Shown here one piece after another: positions 11,854 through 19,727 of a stretch of 64,000 nucleotides of DNA. Under the pieces are notes generated by a model. The model did not search any database, had not been told where the DNA came from, and saw nothing but the letters and a program-made list of their open reading frames with translations. The stretch comes from Amycolatopsis vastitatis. Its GTDB lineage: Bacteria > Actinomycetota > Actinomycetes > Mycobacteriales > Pseudonocardiaceae. Position numbers and translations under genes: made by a program. Each line of letters starts with the position of its first letter. Positions within the stretch are counted from its first letter, which is position 1. Location of the stretch: the NCBI RefSeq assembly GCF_002234595.1, contig NZ_NMUL01000009.1:124001-188000 (forward strand). Direction: 5' to 3'.

Positions 11854-12602
11854 CGCTGCTGCTCAAGCTCGTCCTGGCGCCGCTGCTGGTGGTCGGGTCG
11901 TCGCTGGCCGGACGGCGCTGGGGGCCGGGCCTGACGGGCCTGCTCGTTGCGATGCCGGTCATCGCGGGCCCGATCCTGCTGATCACGTACCTGGAGCACG
12001 GATCGGCGTTCGTCGCGCGGGCAGCGTCGGCCTCGCTGCTGGGGCTGGTGTCGCTGGCCGCGTTCGCGGTGGTCTTCGCGCGGGTGTCCCGGGCGCGAGG
12101 CTGGGCAGGCACTCTGCTCGTCGGCTGGCTCGTGTGCCTGTCGCTGGATTTGGCGTTGTCCTTCGAACCGGTGCCCGCGTGGGTGGCTCTCGGCTTGGCC
12201 CTGGCCGCGGCTTGGGCGGGGATCCGGCTCATGCCGGTCCCGGGGGAGGCCGAGCCGGTGACGCCGCCGTGGTGGGACCTGCCCGCCCGCGCGGTCACGA
12301 CGGCGGCGCTGGTGGTGGCCCTGACGGCCGCGGCCGGCCGGCTCGGCCCGGACCTCACCGGGGTGCTGGCGCCGTTTCCGACGGGGACGAGCGTCGTCGC
12401 GGTGTTCGCCCTGGCGCAAGGGGGTCCGGCCGCGGCCGCCGCGACCACGCGGGGTGTGCTGCGCGGGCTCGGCGGGTTTTCGGTGTTTTGTTTTCTGGTG
12501 GCCGTGCTCGCCGAGCCGATCGGCGGGTGGGCTTTCGTCGTGGCCGTCGCCGGGACCGGGGTGTGGCAATTCGCTGACAGTTGTCGTTCATTCGAGAAAT
12601 GA
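11850..12602 (+). CDS. Polytopic membrane protein of unknown function
   Basis: A 250-residue protein made almost wholly of hydrophobic segments (about seven or eight), with glycine-rich turns such as GPGLTGLLVAMPVIAGPILL and a related second-half segment GPDLTGVLAPFPTGTSVVAVF. The two similar halves suggest an internal duplication. I do not recognise a transporter family. The GTG start overlaps the LysR stop, so it is probably in the same transcript and may handle a compound sensed by that regulator; this is inference. Confidence 0.75.
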   Translation: MTLLLKLVLAPLLVVGSSLAGRRWGPGLTGLLVAMPVIAGPILLITYLEHGSAFVARAASASLLGLVSLAAFAVVFARVSRARGWAGTLLVGWLVCLSLDLALSFEPVPAWVALGLALAAAWAGIRLMPVPGEAEPVTPPWWDLPARAVTTAALVVALTAAAGRLGPDLTGVLAPFPTGTSVVAVFALAQGGPAAAAATTRGVLRGLGGFSVFCFLVAVLAEPIGGWAFVVAVAGTGVWQFADSCRSFEK

Positions 12603-12625
12603 CGGGCCTTCGTAGCATCGCCCGC

Positions 12626-13459
12626 ATGAAACAGACTTCGTCTTCACCGGGTACTCGGGCGTTGTCCGCTTCGCTGCGCGAAGTACGCGAAGCACGGAAA
12701 TTCGGGTTGCGGGAGCTGGCGCGGGCACTGGAGGTCGATCCGCGGCTGTTGTCCCAGTGGGAGCTGGGGATCCGGGTACCGCCGGTCGAGGAGGTCGCGC
12801 GGATTCTCGGATACCTGCGGGTGGATCGGACGGTGACGAACCGGCTCCTGTTCCTGGCCCAGCACGTGAAGGATCCCAACTGGCTGGACTCCAACCCGTC
12901 GGATCTGCCCGCCGCGCTCACCGCGGTCATGCAGTGCGAGCGGTCGGCGAGCCTGATCACCAACTGGTCCCCGCTGATCATTCCGGGATTGCTGCAGACG
13001 CCCGACTACGCCCGCGCGCTTCTCGCCGCCTCGGACATCAAGGTCGAGGAAGTCGATGTGCGGCTGGTGTCTCGTCTGAAACGGCAGCGCATTCTCTCCG
13101 GGTACGATCCCGTTCGGCTCAAGGCCATCATCTCCGAACTGGCGATCCGGGAGGTGGTCGGCGATGCGGACGTCATGTCGGACCAGATCGACCACCTGCT
13201 CCGCTTAGCTGTTACATCTAACATTTCAGTGCGTATTCTGCCCGGCGAGGTGGGGTATCACCCCGGCAAGGGTGGCATGTTCGCGCTCTACGAGTTCCCC
13301 AGCGACCCGGCGATCGTCCTGCTGGAGCATCACCACGCCAGCGCCTTCGTCAACGAGTTGGGCGCTATCGCCAGCTACCGGAAGCTGGTAAAGCTTTTGT
13401 CGGGCAAGGCTTTGAGCGAGGAGGCCTCGCGGGCCCTGCTGCAGGAGATGGCGCGATAG
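12626..13459 (+). CDS. XRE-family regulator with DUF5753 domain
   Basis: A 277-residue two-domain regulator. The N-terminal helix-turn-helix (about residues 12-70) includes GLRELARALEVDPRLLSQWELGIRVP; the DUF5753 part (about 100-275) includes ITNWSPLIIPGLLQTPDYARALL and VRILPGEVGYHPGKGGMFALYEF. Such proteins are numerous in Streptomyces and Amycolatopsis and pair with small DUF397 proteins, as here. The start at 12626 is chosen because the upstream in-frame codons overlap the previous gene. A TTAGCTGTTACATCTAAC stretch near 13205 is unusually AT-rich for this window. Likely controls development or secondary metabolism, as relatives do. Confidence 0.92.
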   Translation: MKQTSSSPGTRALSASLREVREARKFGLRELARALEVDPRLLSQWELGIRVPPVEEVARILGYLRVDRTVTNRLLFLAQHVKDPNWLDSNPSDLPAALTAVMQCERSASLITNWSPLIIPGLLQTPDYARALLAASDIKVEEVDVRLVSRLKRQRILSGYDPVRLKAIISELAIREVVGDADVMSDQIDHLLRLAVTSNISVRILPGEVGYHPGKGGMFALYEFPSDPAIVLLEHHHASAFVNELGAIASYRKLVKLLSGKALSEEASRALLQEMAR

Positions 13460-13467
13460 GGGGCATC

Positions 13468-13647
13468 GTGTTCACGTGGCGCAAATCGAGCTACACCGCG
13501 AAAGACGAGTGTGTCGAGGTTTTGCTCGCGGAGACTGTCGGCGTCCGGGACACGAAGGCGCGTCAACTCGGCCAGCTCACCGTCTCGCGGGCCGCCTGGA
13601 CCGCACTTTGCTCAGTGGTGCAGCCACCCCGCGAAGACCGCGGGTGA
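13468..13647 (+). CDS. Small DUF397 protein
   Basis: A 59-residue reading frame starting with GTG at 13468, eight bases after the stop of the DUF5753 regulator. Its translation opens MFTWRKSSYTAKDECVEV and continues with GVRDTK and a tryptophan near residue 44 in SRAAWTALC, the DUF397 pattern (WRKSSYS, CVEVA, VRDSK, WxAF). The usual NGNC loop is shortened. Its last 36 bp overlap the convergent membrane protein gene. DUF397 proteins are thought to be partners of the XRE/DUF5753 regulator next door. Confidence 0.85.
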   Translation: MFTWRKSSYTAKDECVEVLLAETVGVRDTKARQLGQLTVSRAAWTALCSVVQPPREDRG

Positions 13648-14130
13648 AGCCGCGATCAAGCTGAAGCGAATCCACCTTCCGGCCAGCCCCGTGGTCAGGA
13701 AGGTCGCGAGCCGCATCCGGACGAGCCCGGCCAGCACGCTCGTCGCCATGAACGGCGGCAGGCCCACGAGGGAACTCACCCCATAGGTCCCGGCCATCCA
13801 GTGCGGGTGGCGGTGGCAGCGCTCGCGCAGCCCGTCGACCCAGCCGCGCATCTTCTTGGTCCGCAGCTGCCAGCGCACGCGCCTCGGCGTCATCGGGCGC
13901 TCGCGGTGCAGCCGGTCGTGCAACGGCTTCGGCAGCTTGATCGTCCCGCGGGCGGCCAGGTAGTACAGCGTCTTCCCGGCGATCTGCCCGACCGCCACCG
14001 CCGCCCCGAGCCACAGCCAGTGCAGCCCCGGCTGGCTCGCGCACAGCCCGAGCAGGAACACTTCGGCGTTGATCAGCGGCACGATGGCCGAACCGAACGC
14101 CACGCCCAGCGTCAGCAGGATCCAGCTCAT
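13612..14130 (-). CDS. VTT/DedA-like membrane protein
   Basis: A 172-residue membrane protein with three or four hydrophobic segments. It resembles the SNARE-associated (VTT/DedA) family: an N-terminal VPLINAEVFLLG re-entrant-type segment, GQIAGKTLYYLAARG, and a C-terminal GLPPFMATSVLAGLVRM then GRWIRFSLIA. Family members scramble lipids or carry polyprenyl phosphates. The start at 14130 is fixed by AGGAGGTGACACG directly upstream; twelve earlier in-frame codons are rejected. It is divergent from the GtrA gene and overlaps the DUF397 gene at its 3' end. Confidence 0.8.
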   Translation of the reverse strand: MSWILLTLGVAFGSAIVPLINAEVFLLGLCASQPGLHWLWLGAAVAVGQIAGKTLYYLAARGTIKLPKPLHDRLHRERPMTPRRVRWQLRTKKMRGWVDGLRERCHRHPHWMAGTYGVSSLVGLPPFMATSVLAGLVRMRLATFLTTGLAGRWIRFSLIAASPAVFAGWLHH

Positions 14131-14283
14131 CGTGTCACCTCCTGAAAATCGCTCGCGTCCTACCAAGTTATCAGTTCGAAATCTCCGCGCACGGGGGTTA
14201 ACCCCCCTCTTCGGCCGGTGGTCCGCACCGGAAGATCACCTGCCGGACGGCTTCCCGTCACCTCCCGTCGGAACACTGACGGG

Positions 14284-14949
14284 GTGGCCGCCGAGCAACC
14301 CCGTACGCCCGCTGACCGATTCGGCGCCCTCTGCCGGGCCGTCGTGCGGGTACTTCCGCTGGGTCTGTCGCGGATCGTGGCTCCGACGTTTCTCGGCTTC
14401 TGCCTGATCAACGGCTTCACGTTCGGCGTCGACCTCACGCTGCTGACCGCTTTTCACGGACTGCTGGGCTGGCCCGTCTGGCTGGCGATCACGCTGGCGT
14501 ACGGCTGCGCGTTCGGGTTGAGCTTCGTGCTGAACCGGACGTTCAACTTCCATTCCCACGCGGCCGTGGGCAGCCAACTCGCGCTTTACATCGTCGCGAT
14601 CGGTGTCAATTACGCGGCGTTTCTGCTGGGTGTGGGCGCGGGACTGACGGCGCTGGGCGTCGAATACCACGTCTCGCGGCTGGTCGCGGGCGCCTGCGAA
14701 GGCGTGTTCATGTACGCCGTGATGCGGTGGGTGATCTTCCGGGACTCAGGCCAGGCCGAGGTCGAGGGTGCCGGTGAGCCGGACCTCGCGGACCATGCGC
14801 TCGCCGGTGTCGAGGGTGCGGACGGTGCCGTCGGGGTTCCAGCCGGCCCGGCGGTAGAAACCGAGGGAGGCGTGGTCGCCCTGGGCGACCCAGGCGATGC
14901 CGCGGGAGGCGCCGTCGGCCCGCAGGCCCGCGGCGGCCGTCGCGAGTAG
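14284..14949 (+). CDS. GtrA-family membrane protein with antisense C-terminal extension
   Basis: A GtrA-like protein with four transmembrane segments (about residues 28-140) showing the family pattern FCLINGFTFGVDLTLL, AYGCAFGLSFVLNRTFNF and a terminal YAVMRWVIFR. GtrA proteins help move polyprenyl-linked sugars across the membrane. The family normally ends just after WVIF; here the frame runs on for about 65 residues of Gly/Ala/Asp/Glu-rich sequence that lies fully antisense to the acetyltransferase gene. I infer that the native stop was lost. The GTG at 14284 is the best of several possible starts and none has a good ribosome site. Confidence 0.8.
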   Translation: MAAEQPRTPADRFGALCRAVVRVLPLGLSRIVAPTFLGFCLINGFTFGVDLTLLTAFHGLLGWPVWLAITLAYGCAFGLSFVLNRTFNFHSHAAVGSQLALYIVAIGVNYAAFLLGVGAGLTALGVEYHVSRLVAGACEGVFMYAVMRWVIFRDSGQAEVEGAGEPDLADHALAGVEGADGAVGVPAGPAVETEGGVVALGDPGDAAGGAVGPQARGGRRE

Positions 14950-15303
14950 CCGTCCGGCGTGGCCGCGGCGTCCCCACCGCGGCTCGACGAGCAGGGTGGC
15001 GATCAGGCCGGTGGTGTCCGCGTCCTCGGGCAGGCTCCCATCAGCCTGGGCGACCTCGCCTTCGGGGGCGGGGCCCGCGACGCAGAACCCGACGGTGAAC
15101 TCGCCTTCGGTGGCGACGTAGACCTGGCTGCCCGGGTAGTCGATGGTCTCGGTCCAGGTGCCGGCGAGGTCGGTGGCGTCCAGCTCCGCGAGGGCCTGCT
15201 TGCCGAGCAGGTCCTCGTAGGCGGCGTGCCAGGTGTCGCGCTGGATGCGGGCGATCTCCGCGGCGTCGGACAGGTCGGCGGGACGGACGGCGGCGTCGCT
15301 CAT
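14746..15303 (-). CDS. GNAT-family N-acetyltransferase
   Basis: A 185-residue GNAT protein. AEIARIQRDTWHAAYEDLLG is the N-terminal strand-helix; the acetyl-CoA binding motif A is LLVEPRWGRRGHAGRLLATA near residue 110, with the R-x-x-G-x-A loop, followed by GDHASLGFYRRAGW (motif B). The insert at residues 75-100 is acidic. The acceptor is unknown. The coding frame is clean to the TGA at 14746, although its last 204 bp are also read in the opposite direction by the extended GtrA frame. The ATG at 15303 lies 47 bp from the divergent YcaQ-like gene. Confidence 0.9.
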   Translation of the reverse strand: MSDAAVRPADLSDAAEIARIQRDTWHAAYEDLLGKQALAELDATDLAGTWTETIDYPGSQVYVATEGEFTVGFCVAGPAPEGEVAQADGSLPEDADTTGLIATLLVEPRWGRRGHAGRLLATAAAGLRADGASRGIAWVAQGDHASLGFYRRAGWNPDGTVRTLDTGERMVREVRLTGTLDLGLA

Positions 15304-15350
15304 GTCCGAGAACTTACTGGTGCCGGTTTTTGTCGGTGGTGGGTGGCACC

Positions 15351-16577
15351 ATGAGCTTCACCATGCAAACGATCAGTGTCTCGACGGCCCGGAAGACGTT
15401 CCTGGCCGCACAGGGCTTCGCCGACCCACGTCCGTCCGTCGTGCCGTCACGGCGGCACCTGAAACGCGTGCTCTCCCGAGTTCAGCTGCTGCAGCTGGAC
15501 TCGGTGAACGTCGCGGTCCGGGCGCACTACATGCCGGTGTTCTCGCGGCTGGGCGCGTACGATCCGGCGCTGCTCGACGCGGCGGCGTGGGCGCACTCGG
15601 CCCGTCAGCCGCGGCTGCTGGTGGAGACGTGGGCGCACGAGGCGAGCCTGCTGCCGATCGAGGACTGGCCGCTGCTCCGCTCGCGCGCGAAGCGTGACGG
15701 CTGGTGGAAGCACTACAAACCGCTGATCGAGAAGTCGCCGGAGCTGGTCGACGAGATCCTCTCGGTGGTCAAGGAACTCGGCCCGATCGGCGCGGGCGGC
15801 ATCGAGCGCGCGGTGGAGGCTGACGTGCAGCGGCGCGGCCCGGGCTCGTGGTGGGAGCGGTCGGAGGTCAAGCGCGTCTGCGAGTACCTGTTCGGCACCG
15901 GCCAGCTGACCACGGGCACGCGTCGCTCCTTCGAACGCCTCTACGACCTCACCGAGCGGGTGGTCCCGCCGGAGATCCTCTCGCAGTCGGTCTCGGCGGA
16001 GGAGGGCGCGCGCGGGCTGATCGAGCGGTCGGCGCGGGCACTGGGCGTGGCGACGGAGACGGACCTGCGCGACTACTACCGCCTCGGCCCGGCCCCGGCG
16101 CGCCAGGCGGTGGCGGAGCTGGTGGAGTCGGGGATCCTGGAGCCGGTGGCGGTCCACGGCTGGAAGGCCACGGCCTACCGCCACACGGCGGCCCGCACCC
16201 CCCGGACGGTGACGGGCCGGGCGCTGCTGTGCCCGTTCGACCCGCTGATCTGGGAACGCGCCCGCACCGAGCGGCTCTTCGGGTTCCACTACCGGATCGA
16301 GATCTACGTCCCGGAGCCGAAGCGGGTGTACGGGTACTACGTGTTCCCGTTCCTCCTGGACGGTTCGCTGGTGGCGAGGGTGGACCTGAAGTCCGACCGC
16401 GCGGCCGGGGTACTGCGGGTCCAGGGCGCGTTCGCGGAGGAGGGCGTGGACGTGGCCCGGGTGCTCCCGGAGCTGGCGGCGGAGCTGCGCCACATGGCGG
16501 AGTGGCTCGGCTTGACAGGCGTGACGGTCGGTGCTCGCGGCGACCTGGCCCGGCCGCTGGCGAAGCTGGTGCGCTGA
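15351..16577 (+). CDS. Winged-helix DNA glycosylase, YcaQ/AlkX-like
   Basis: A 408-residue HTH_42 (YcaQ-like) protein. E. coli YcaQ unhooks interstrand crosslinks and removes alkylated bases; the Streptomyces relative AlkZ acts on azinomycin crosslinks. The catalytic region reads LLQLDSVNV near residue 45, a Q-x-D motif, which groups it with YcaQ/AlkX rather than the Q-x-Q AlkZ type. Winged-helix segments and LCPFDPLIWERARTERLFGF follow. The start could be 15351 or the in-frame ATG at 15363. It has no toxin genes nearby, so housekeeping repair is more likely than self-resistance. Confidence 0.88.
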   Translation: MSFTMQTISVSTARKTFLAAQGFADPRPSVVPSRRHLKRVLSRVQLLQLDSVNVAVRAHYMPVFSRLGAYDPALLDAAAWAHSARQPRLLVETWAHEASLLPIEDWPLLRSRAKRDGWWKHYKPLIEKSPELVDEILSVVKELGPIGAGGIERAVEADVQRRGPGSWWERSEVKRVCEYLFGTGQLTTGTRRSFERLYDLTERVVPPEILSQSVSAEEGARGLIERSARALGVATETDLRDYYRLGPAPARQAVAELVESGILEPVAVHGWKATAYRHTAARTPRTVTGRALLCPFDPLIWERARTERLFGFHYRIEIYVPEPKRVYGYYVFPFLLDGSLVARVDLKSDRAAGVLRVQGAFAEEGVDVARVLPELAAELRHMAEWLGLTGVTVGARGDLARPLAKLVR

Positions 16578-16640
16578 GGTCCGCGGAGGAGAGAGCGAGC
16601 ACCCGGCTGAGCGCGGCGCGGCGGCCGAGGAACCGCGCGC

Positions 16641-16701
16641 CGATGACATGAACGACCCTTTCATGTCATCGGACGACAGGAACGAGTCGTTCATGTCGTC
16701 G
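16641..16701. repeat. Tandem hairpins, family TGAACGA (copy 1)
   Basis: Two adjacent stem-loops lie between convergent genes. CGATGACATGAA (16641-16652) pairs perfectly with 16660-16671; a second stem, GACGACAGGAACGA (about 16673-16686), pairs with TCGTTCATGTCGTC with one mismatch. The same two-hairpin layout with cores TGAATGA and TGAACGA recurs at 62047-62103. Possible bidirectional terminator. Confidence 0.8.
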
Positions 16702-16718
16702 CAGCGCCGCTCGCCCGC

Positions 16719-17162
16719 TCACTCGACCCCGCCACCGGCGCCCCCGCGAGCGGCACCACCGGCAGGCCCGGGCCCCAGGCTCGTCACGGGCACCAGCGTG
16801 GTCCGGTCGAACCGGGGAGCGTGCGAACACGGCTGCGGGAAGAACCGCGAACCGGCCACCGCGCCCGCCAGCGCCGTCGCGGCGATCGCGGCCGCCACCC
16901 GGGTCCGCGTCCGCCGCTGCCCCGCCCGCGCCGCGCGGACCAGGCCCGGCAGCAGCGTCGCCGGCGACGAAACCGGGCCGAGGAGCTCCGCCGTCGTCTC
17001 GCGAGGCACCGCCGACAGGATCCCCGGCATCCCCGCGAACGACGCGACCGCCGCCGCGCACGAAAAACAGCCTTCGAGGTGCTGCTCGTACTCGCGGCGG
17101 TCACCCGGGGACAGGGCACCGAGGATGTAGGCGGCGTCCCAGTCCCGGTACGGATCGCTCAC
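16719..17162 (-). CDS. Zinc-finger anti-sigma factor
   Basis: A 147-residue anti-sigma factor. The N-terminal ZAS domain has WDAAYILGALSPGDRREYEQHLEGCFSC with the H-x3-C-x2-C zinc motif near residue 28. One transmembrane helix follows (AAAIAATALAGAVAGS, about residues 92-107). Relatives have an extracytoplasmic sensor domain of about 100 residues; here only about 40 residues remain and end in a glycine-alanine run, so the outer domain looks truncated. The GTG start overlaps the sigma stop (GTGA), the normal coupling for such pairs. It should hold the adjacent sigma factor inactive at the membrane. Confidence 0.85.
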   Translation of the reverse strand: MSDPYRDWDAAYILGALSPGDRREYEQHLEGCFSCAAAVASFAGMPGILSAVPRETTAELLGPVSSPATLLPGLVRAARAGQRRTRTRVAAAIAATALAGAVAGSRFFPQPCSHAPRFDRTTLVPVTSLGPGPAGGAARGGAGGGVE

Positions 17163-17668
17163 CGCCTGGTCAACCCCCTCTCCTGCAACGCCAGCCGCAG
17201 CGCCCGCAGGCCGTAGAACAGCCTGGAGCGCACCGTTCCCTCCGGCACCTCCAGCTCCGTGGCCAGCTCGGCGACCGACTGCCCCATGTAGTACGCGCGG
17301 ACGATGACCGTGCGGTGGTCCTCGGTCAGCTGCGTGAGCACGTCGGTGATCACCCAGGCGTCCAGCGCCGAGTCGATCGGGTCCGAGCGCGACTCGTCCG
17401 GCAGCGCGGTCGAGCGCACTTCCCGGCGCGAGCGTGCGCTGCGGCGTTCGTCGATCACGACGTTGCGCGCGACGGTGAACAGCCACGCGCGCGAGGCCGG
17501 TTCGCCCTGTTCGAGGATCGCCGGGCTGTTCCACAGCCGCAGCAAGGACTCCTGGACGACGTCCTGGGCGAGCTGGTCGTCACCGGTCAGGCGCAGGGCG
17601 TACCGCCACAGCGCCGGGCCGTGCTGGTCGTGGAGCGCCTGAAGCAGCGCCGTGTGCGTCTCGTTGAT
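17159..17668 (-). CDS. ECF-type RNA polymerase sigma factor, apparent ATC start
   Basis: A 169-residue group-IV sigma factor. Region 2 is YALRLTGDDQLAQDVVQESLLRLW with FTVARNVVID; region 4 is LTEDHRTVIVRAYYMGQSVAELATELEVPEGTVRSRLF. No ATG, GTG or TTG exists between the upstream in-frame TGA (17686-17684) and region 2. The first fitting codon is ATC at 17668-17666, where relatives start MNE; AGGGGTGG sits six bases before it. TTG at 17545 would delete most of region 2. So either ATC initiation, a mutated start or a sequencing error. It sits 15 bp after the crotonase gene. Confidence 0.8.
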   Translation of the reverse strand: MNETHTALLQALHDQHGPALWRYALRLTGDDQLAQDVVQESLLRLWNSPAILEQGEPASRAWLFTVARNVVIDERRSARSRREVRSTALPDESRSDPIDSALDAWVITDVLTQLTEDHRTVIVRAYYMGQSVAELATELEVPEGTVRSRLFYGLRALRLALQERGLTRR

Positions 17669-17683
17669 GGCGCACCACCCCTG

Positions 17684-18466
17684 TCAGCGGCCGAACACCG
17701 GTTCGCGTTTGGCGAGGAACGCGCCGGTGCCCTCGCGCATGTCGGGACCGGCGAACGCCGCACGGAACGCCGCGAGCTCCAGCTCCAGGCCGGCTTCCAC
17801 GGTCCGGCCGCGGCCGGCGTTCAGCGCGCTCTTCGCCAGCGCCACCGCGTCACGGGAATTGCGGGACACCGCCGTGATCGTGGCGCGGGCCGCGTCGAGC
17901 ATGGCTTCGCGGCTGTCGAACAGTTCGTTGACGAGCCCGATCCGCTGCGCTTCCGCGGCGTCGAGGTGACGGCCCGTGTAGATCAGCTCGCGGGCACGTC
18001 CGGGACCGACCTGCCGGAGCAGCCGCACGCAGCCCCCGAACCCGGGGATCAGGCCGAGCAGCACCTCGGGCTGGCCGAAGACCGCCTTGGGCGTCGCGTA
18101 GACGAAGTCGCACGCGAGCGCGAGTTCACAGCCACCGCCGAGCGCGTAGCCGTCCACGCAGGCGATCACCGGCACCGGCAGCCGTTCGAGGGCCCGGGTG
18201 ACCTCCTGGCCCAGCGCACCGAACCGCGCGCCTTGCGACGGATCCAGCGCCGCCATTTCGCGGATGTCGGCCCCCGCGACGAAGGCCGGGCCGGGCGCGC
18301 CGGTGAGCACGATCCCCGCCACCCCGGGGTTTTCTCCCAGCGAGGAGCACACCGCGAGCAGCTCGGTGAGCACCTGGGACGACAACGCGTTGCGCGCCCG
18401 TGGCCGGTTCACGGTCACGGTCGCGACGGGGGCCTGCAGGTCCACTGCGACGGTCGGGTCAGCCAT
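17684..18466 (-). CDS. Enoyl-CoA hydratase/isomerase (crotonase) family protein
   Basis: A 260-residue crotonase with NALSSQVLTEL, the oxyanion-hole motif AGADIREM near residue 67, GGGCELALACDFVYA near residue 110 and GQPEVLLGLIPGFGG near 132. Both acidic residues used by classical hydratases (in CELA and GQPE) are kept, so water addition to an enoyl-CoA is plausible. It ends 10 bp beyond the membrane oxidoreductase stop and begins the segment leading into the sigma/anti-sigma pair, all on the same strand. The substrate may derive from the acid activated by the adenylation enzyme of this operon, which is inference. Confidence 0.93.
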   Translation of the reverse strand: MADPTVAVDLQAPVATVTVNRPRARNALSSQVLTELLAVCSSLGENPGVAGIVLTGAPGPAFVAGADIREMAALDPSQGARFGALGQEVTRALERLPVPVIACVDGYALGGGCELALACDFVYATPKAVFGQPEVLLGLIPGFGGCVRLLRQVGPGRARELIYTGRHLDAAEAQRIGLVNELFDSREAMLDAARATITAVSRNSRDAVALAKSALNAGRGRTVEAGLELELAAFRAAFAGPDMREGTGAFLAKREPVFGR

Positions 18467-18476
18467 GCTCTCTCCC

Positions 18477-19727
18477 TCACGAGTCCCAGATCGCGCCGAA
18501 GGCTGGAATCCCGCGGGCTTCCAGCGCCTCGACGACGTGCCACGTCGTCTTCTTGTTCGAAATGCAGATCACCGCTTCCGCGCCGAAGTCCCGGTGCGCG
18601 CTCAGGGCCAGCTCGACCAGGTCGGGTTTGCCGGCGCTGTCGGTGTCCCACACGACGGCGTCCGGCTGGACGGCGAGGATCTCGTCGACGAGCTCGTCGC
18701 CGTAGGTGCGCCGAGGATGCCGCGTCGACCACACGAGCCGCGCGGGCGTCCCCCCGGAGAGCAGGTGCGGCAGGCACGGGCCGATGCCGCTGCCGGTCGC
18801 CACCCAGACCACCCGGCGGAACAGCTTGTCGATGTTGCCCACGCCCGCGGTCGGGATGCCCTTGACCCACAGGTGCGACGGCAGGTCGTCGATCAGCGCG
18901 CCGGTCCAGTCGCCCGCCCGGGAGACGGTCAGCCGGAAGCCGGTGCGCCCCGGCGCCGGGACGTTGGCGAAGGAATGCCACTCCAGCAACGGGTTCCGGC
19001 TCAGCGCCGTCGACGAGCCGGCGAACGGCGTCACGCCGTAGTCGAACGACAGCAGGACCACGTGCGGCGACGGCCGCGTGATCCGCACCGGCACCCGCCG
19101 AAGCCGCAGCCACGGCAGCGCGACGCTCGTCACGACGACCAGCAGCACCCAGAACGGCCCCGAGCCCGGAAAGTCCGCCCCAGCGAGCAGCACCGAATGG
19201 ACGGTGAACAGCACCAGCAGCGACCAGCCGCCGAACCGGTGGGAGCGCTCGAACAGGTCGTGCCGGCGGGCGCGCAGCCGCGGCAGCGCGAGCACGACCA
19301 TGACGGCGAGGACACCCGCGATCGCCCACGTGGTCACCAGCAGGGCCGCCGGCCCGCCGCGGACGGTGAGCACGCCGGTGAGCACGAGGAACCAGCCGGT
19401 GGCGCAGAGCGCGCCGCCGACGTGCAGCCCGCCGAAGTGGTAGACCTTGCCCAGTGTCCAGCGCAGCCGCAGCGAGCGTCGCGGCGATACGGCGGTGGCC
19501 GAGCGGAACAGCAGGTTGATCACCAGCTGCTGTCGGATCAGCACGGCGAGCGTCAGGTTCCCCAGCACCAGCCGGGCGAGGACGCCGGGGTCGAACGGGA
19601 CGGCGGTGGCGGCGAGGACGGCGTTCACGGCGACCACCGCCGCGGCCAGCCGGTTGTGGTGGGTCCACGGCCGTCGCCGCAGCCGGGCCCGCACGGATCG
19701 CGAGGCGGGAGCGAGCGTCGCGGTCAT
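18477..19727 (-). CDS. Membrane-anchored flavin/NAD(P)-type oxidoreductase, ferric-reductase-like
   Basis: A 416-residue protein. The N-terminal half has about six transmembrane segments with paired histidines suited to heme binding (YHFGGLHVGG near residue 95; SHRFGGWSLLVLFTVHS near 170). The C-terminal half resembles ferredoxin-NADP reductase modules: a flavin-like barrel with LEWHSFANVPAPG in place of the canonical RxYS motif, then VVWVATGSGIGPCLPHLL, a G-x-G-I-G-P nucleotide loop. It should move electrons from NAD(P)H across or into the membrane. The ATG overlaps the adenylation gene's stop by four bases. I know no named bacterial family for this pairing. Confidence 0.8.
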   Translation of the reverse strand: MTATLAPASRSVRARLRRRPWTHHNRLAAAVVAVNAVLAATAVPFDPGVLARLVLGNLTLAVLIRQQLVINLLFRSATAVSPRRSLRLRWTLGKVYHFGGLHVGGALCATGWFLVLTGVLTVRGGPAALLVTTWAIAGVLAVMVVLALPRLRARRHDLFERSHRFGGWSLLVLFTVHSVLLAGADFPGSGPFWVLLVVVTSVALPWLRLRRVPVRITRPSPHVVLLSFDYGVTPFAGSSTALSRNPLLEWHSFANVPAPGRTGFRLTVSRAGDWTGALIDDLPSHLWVKGIPTAGVGNIDKLFRRVVWVATGSGIGPCLPHLLSGGTPARLVWSTRHPRRTYGDELVDEILAVQPDAVVWDTDSAGKPDLVELALSAHRDFGAEAVICISNKKTTWHVVEALEARGIPAFGAIWDS

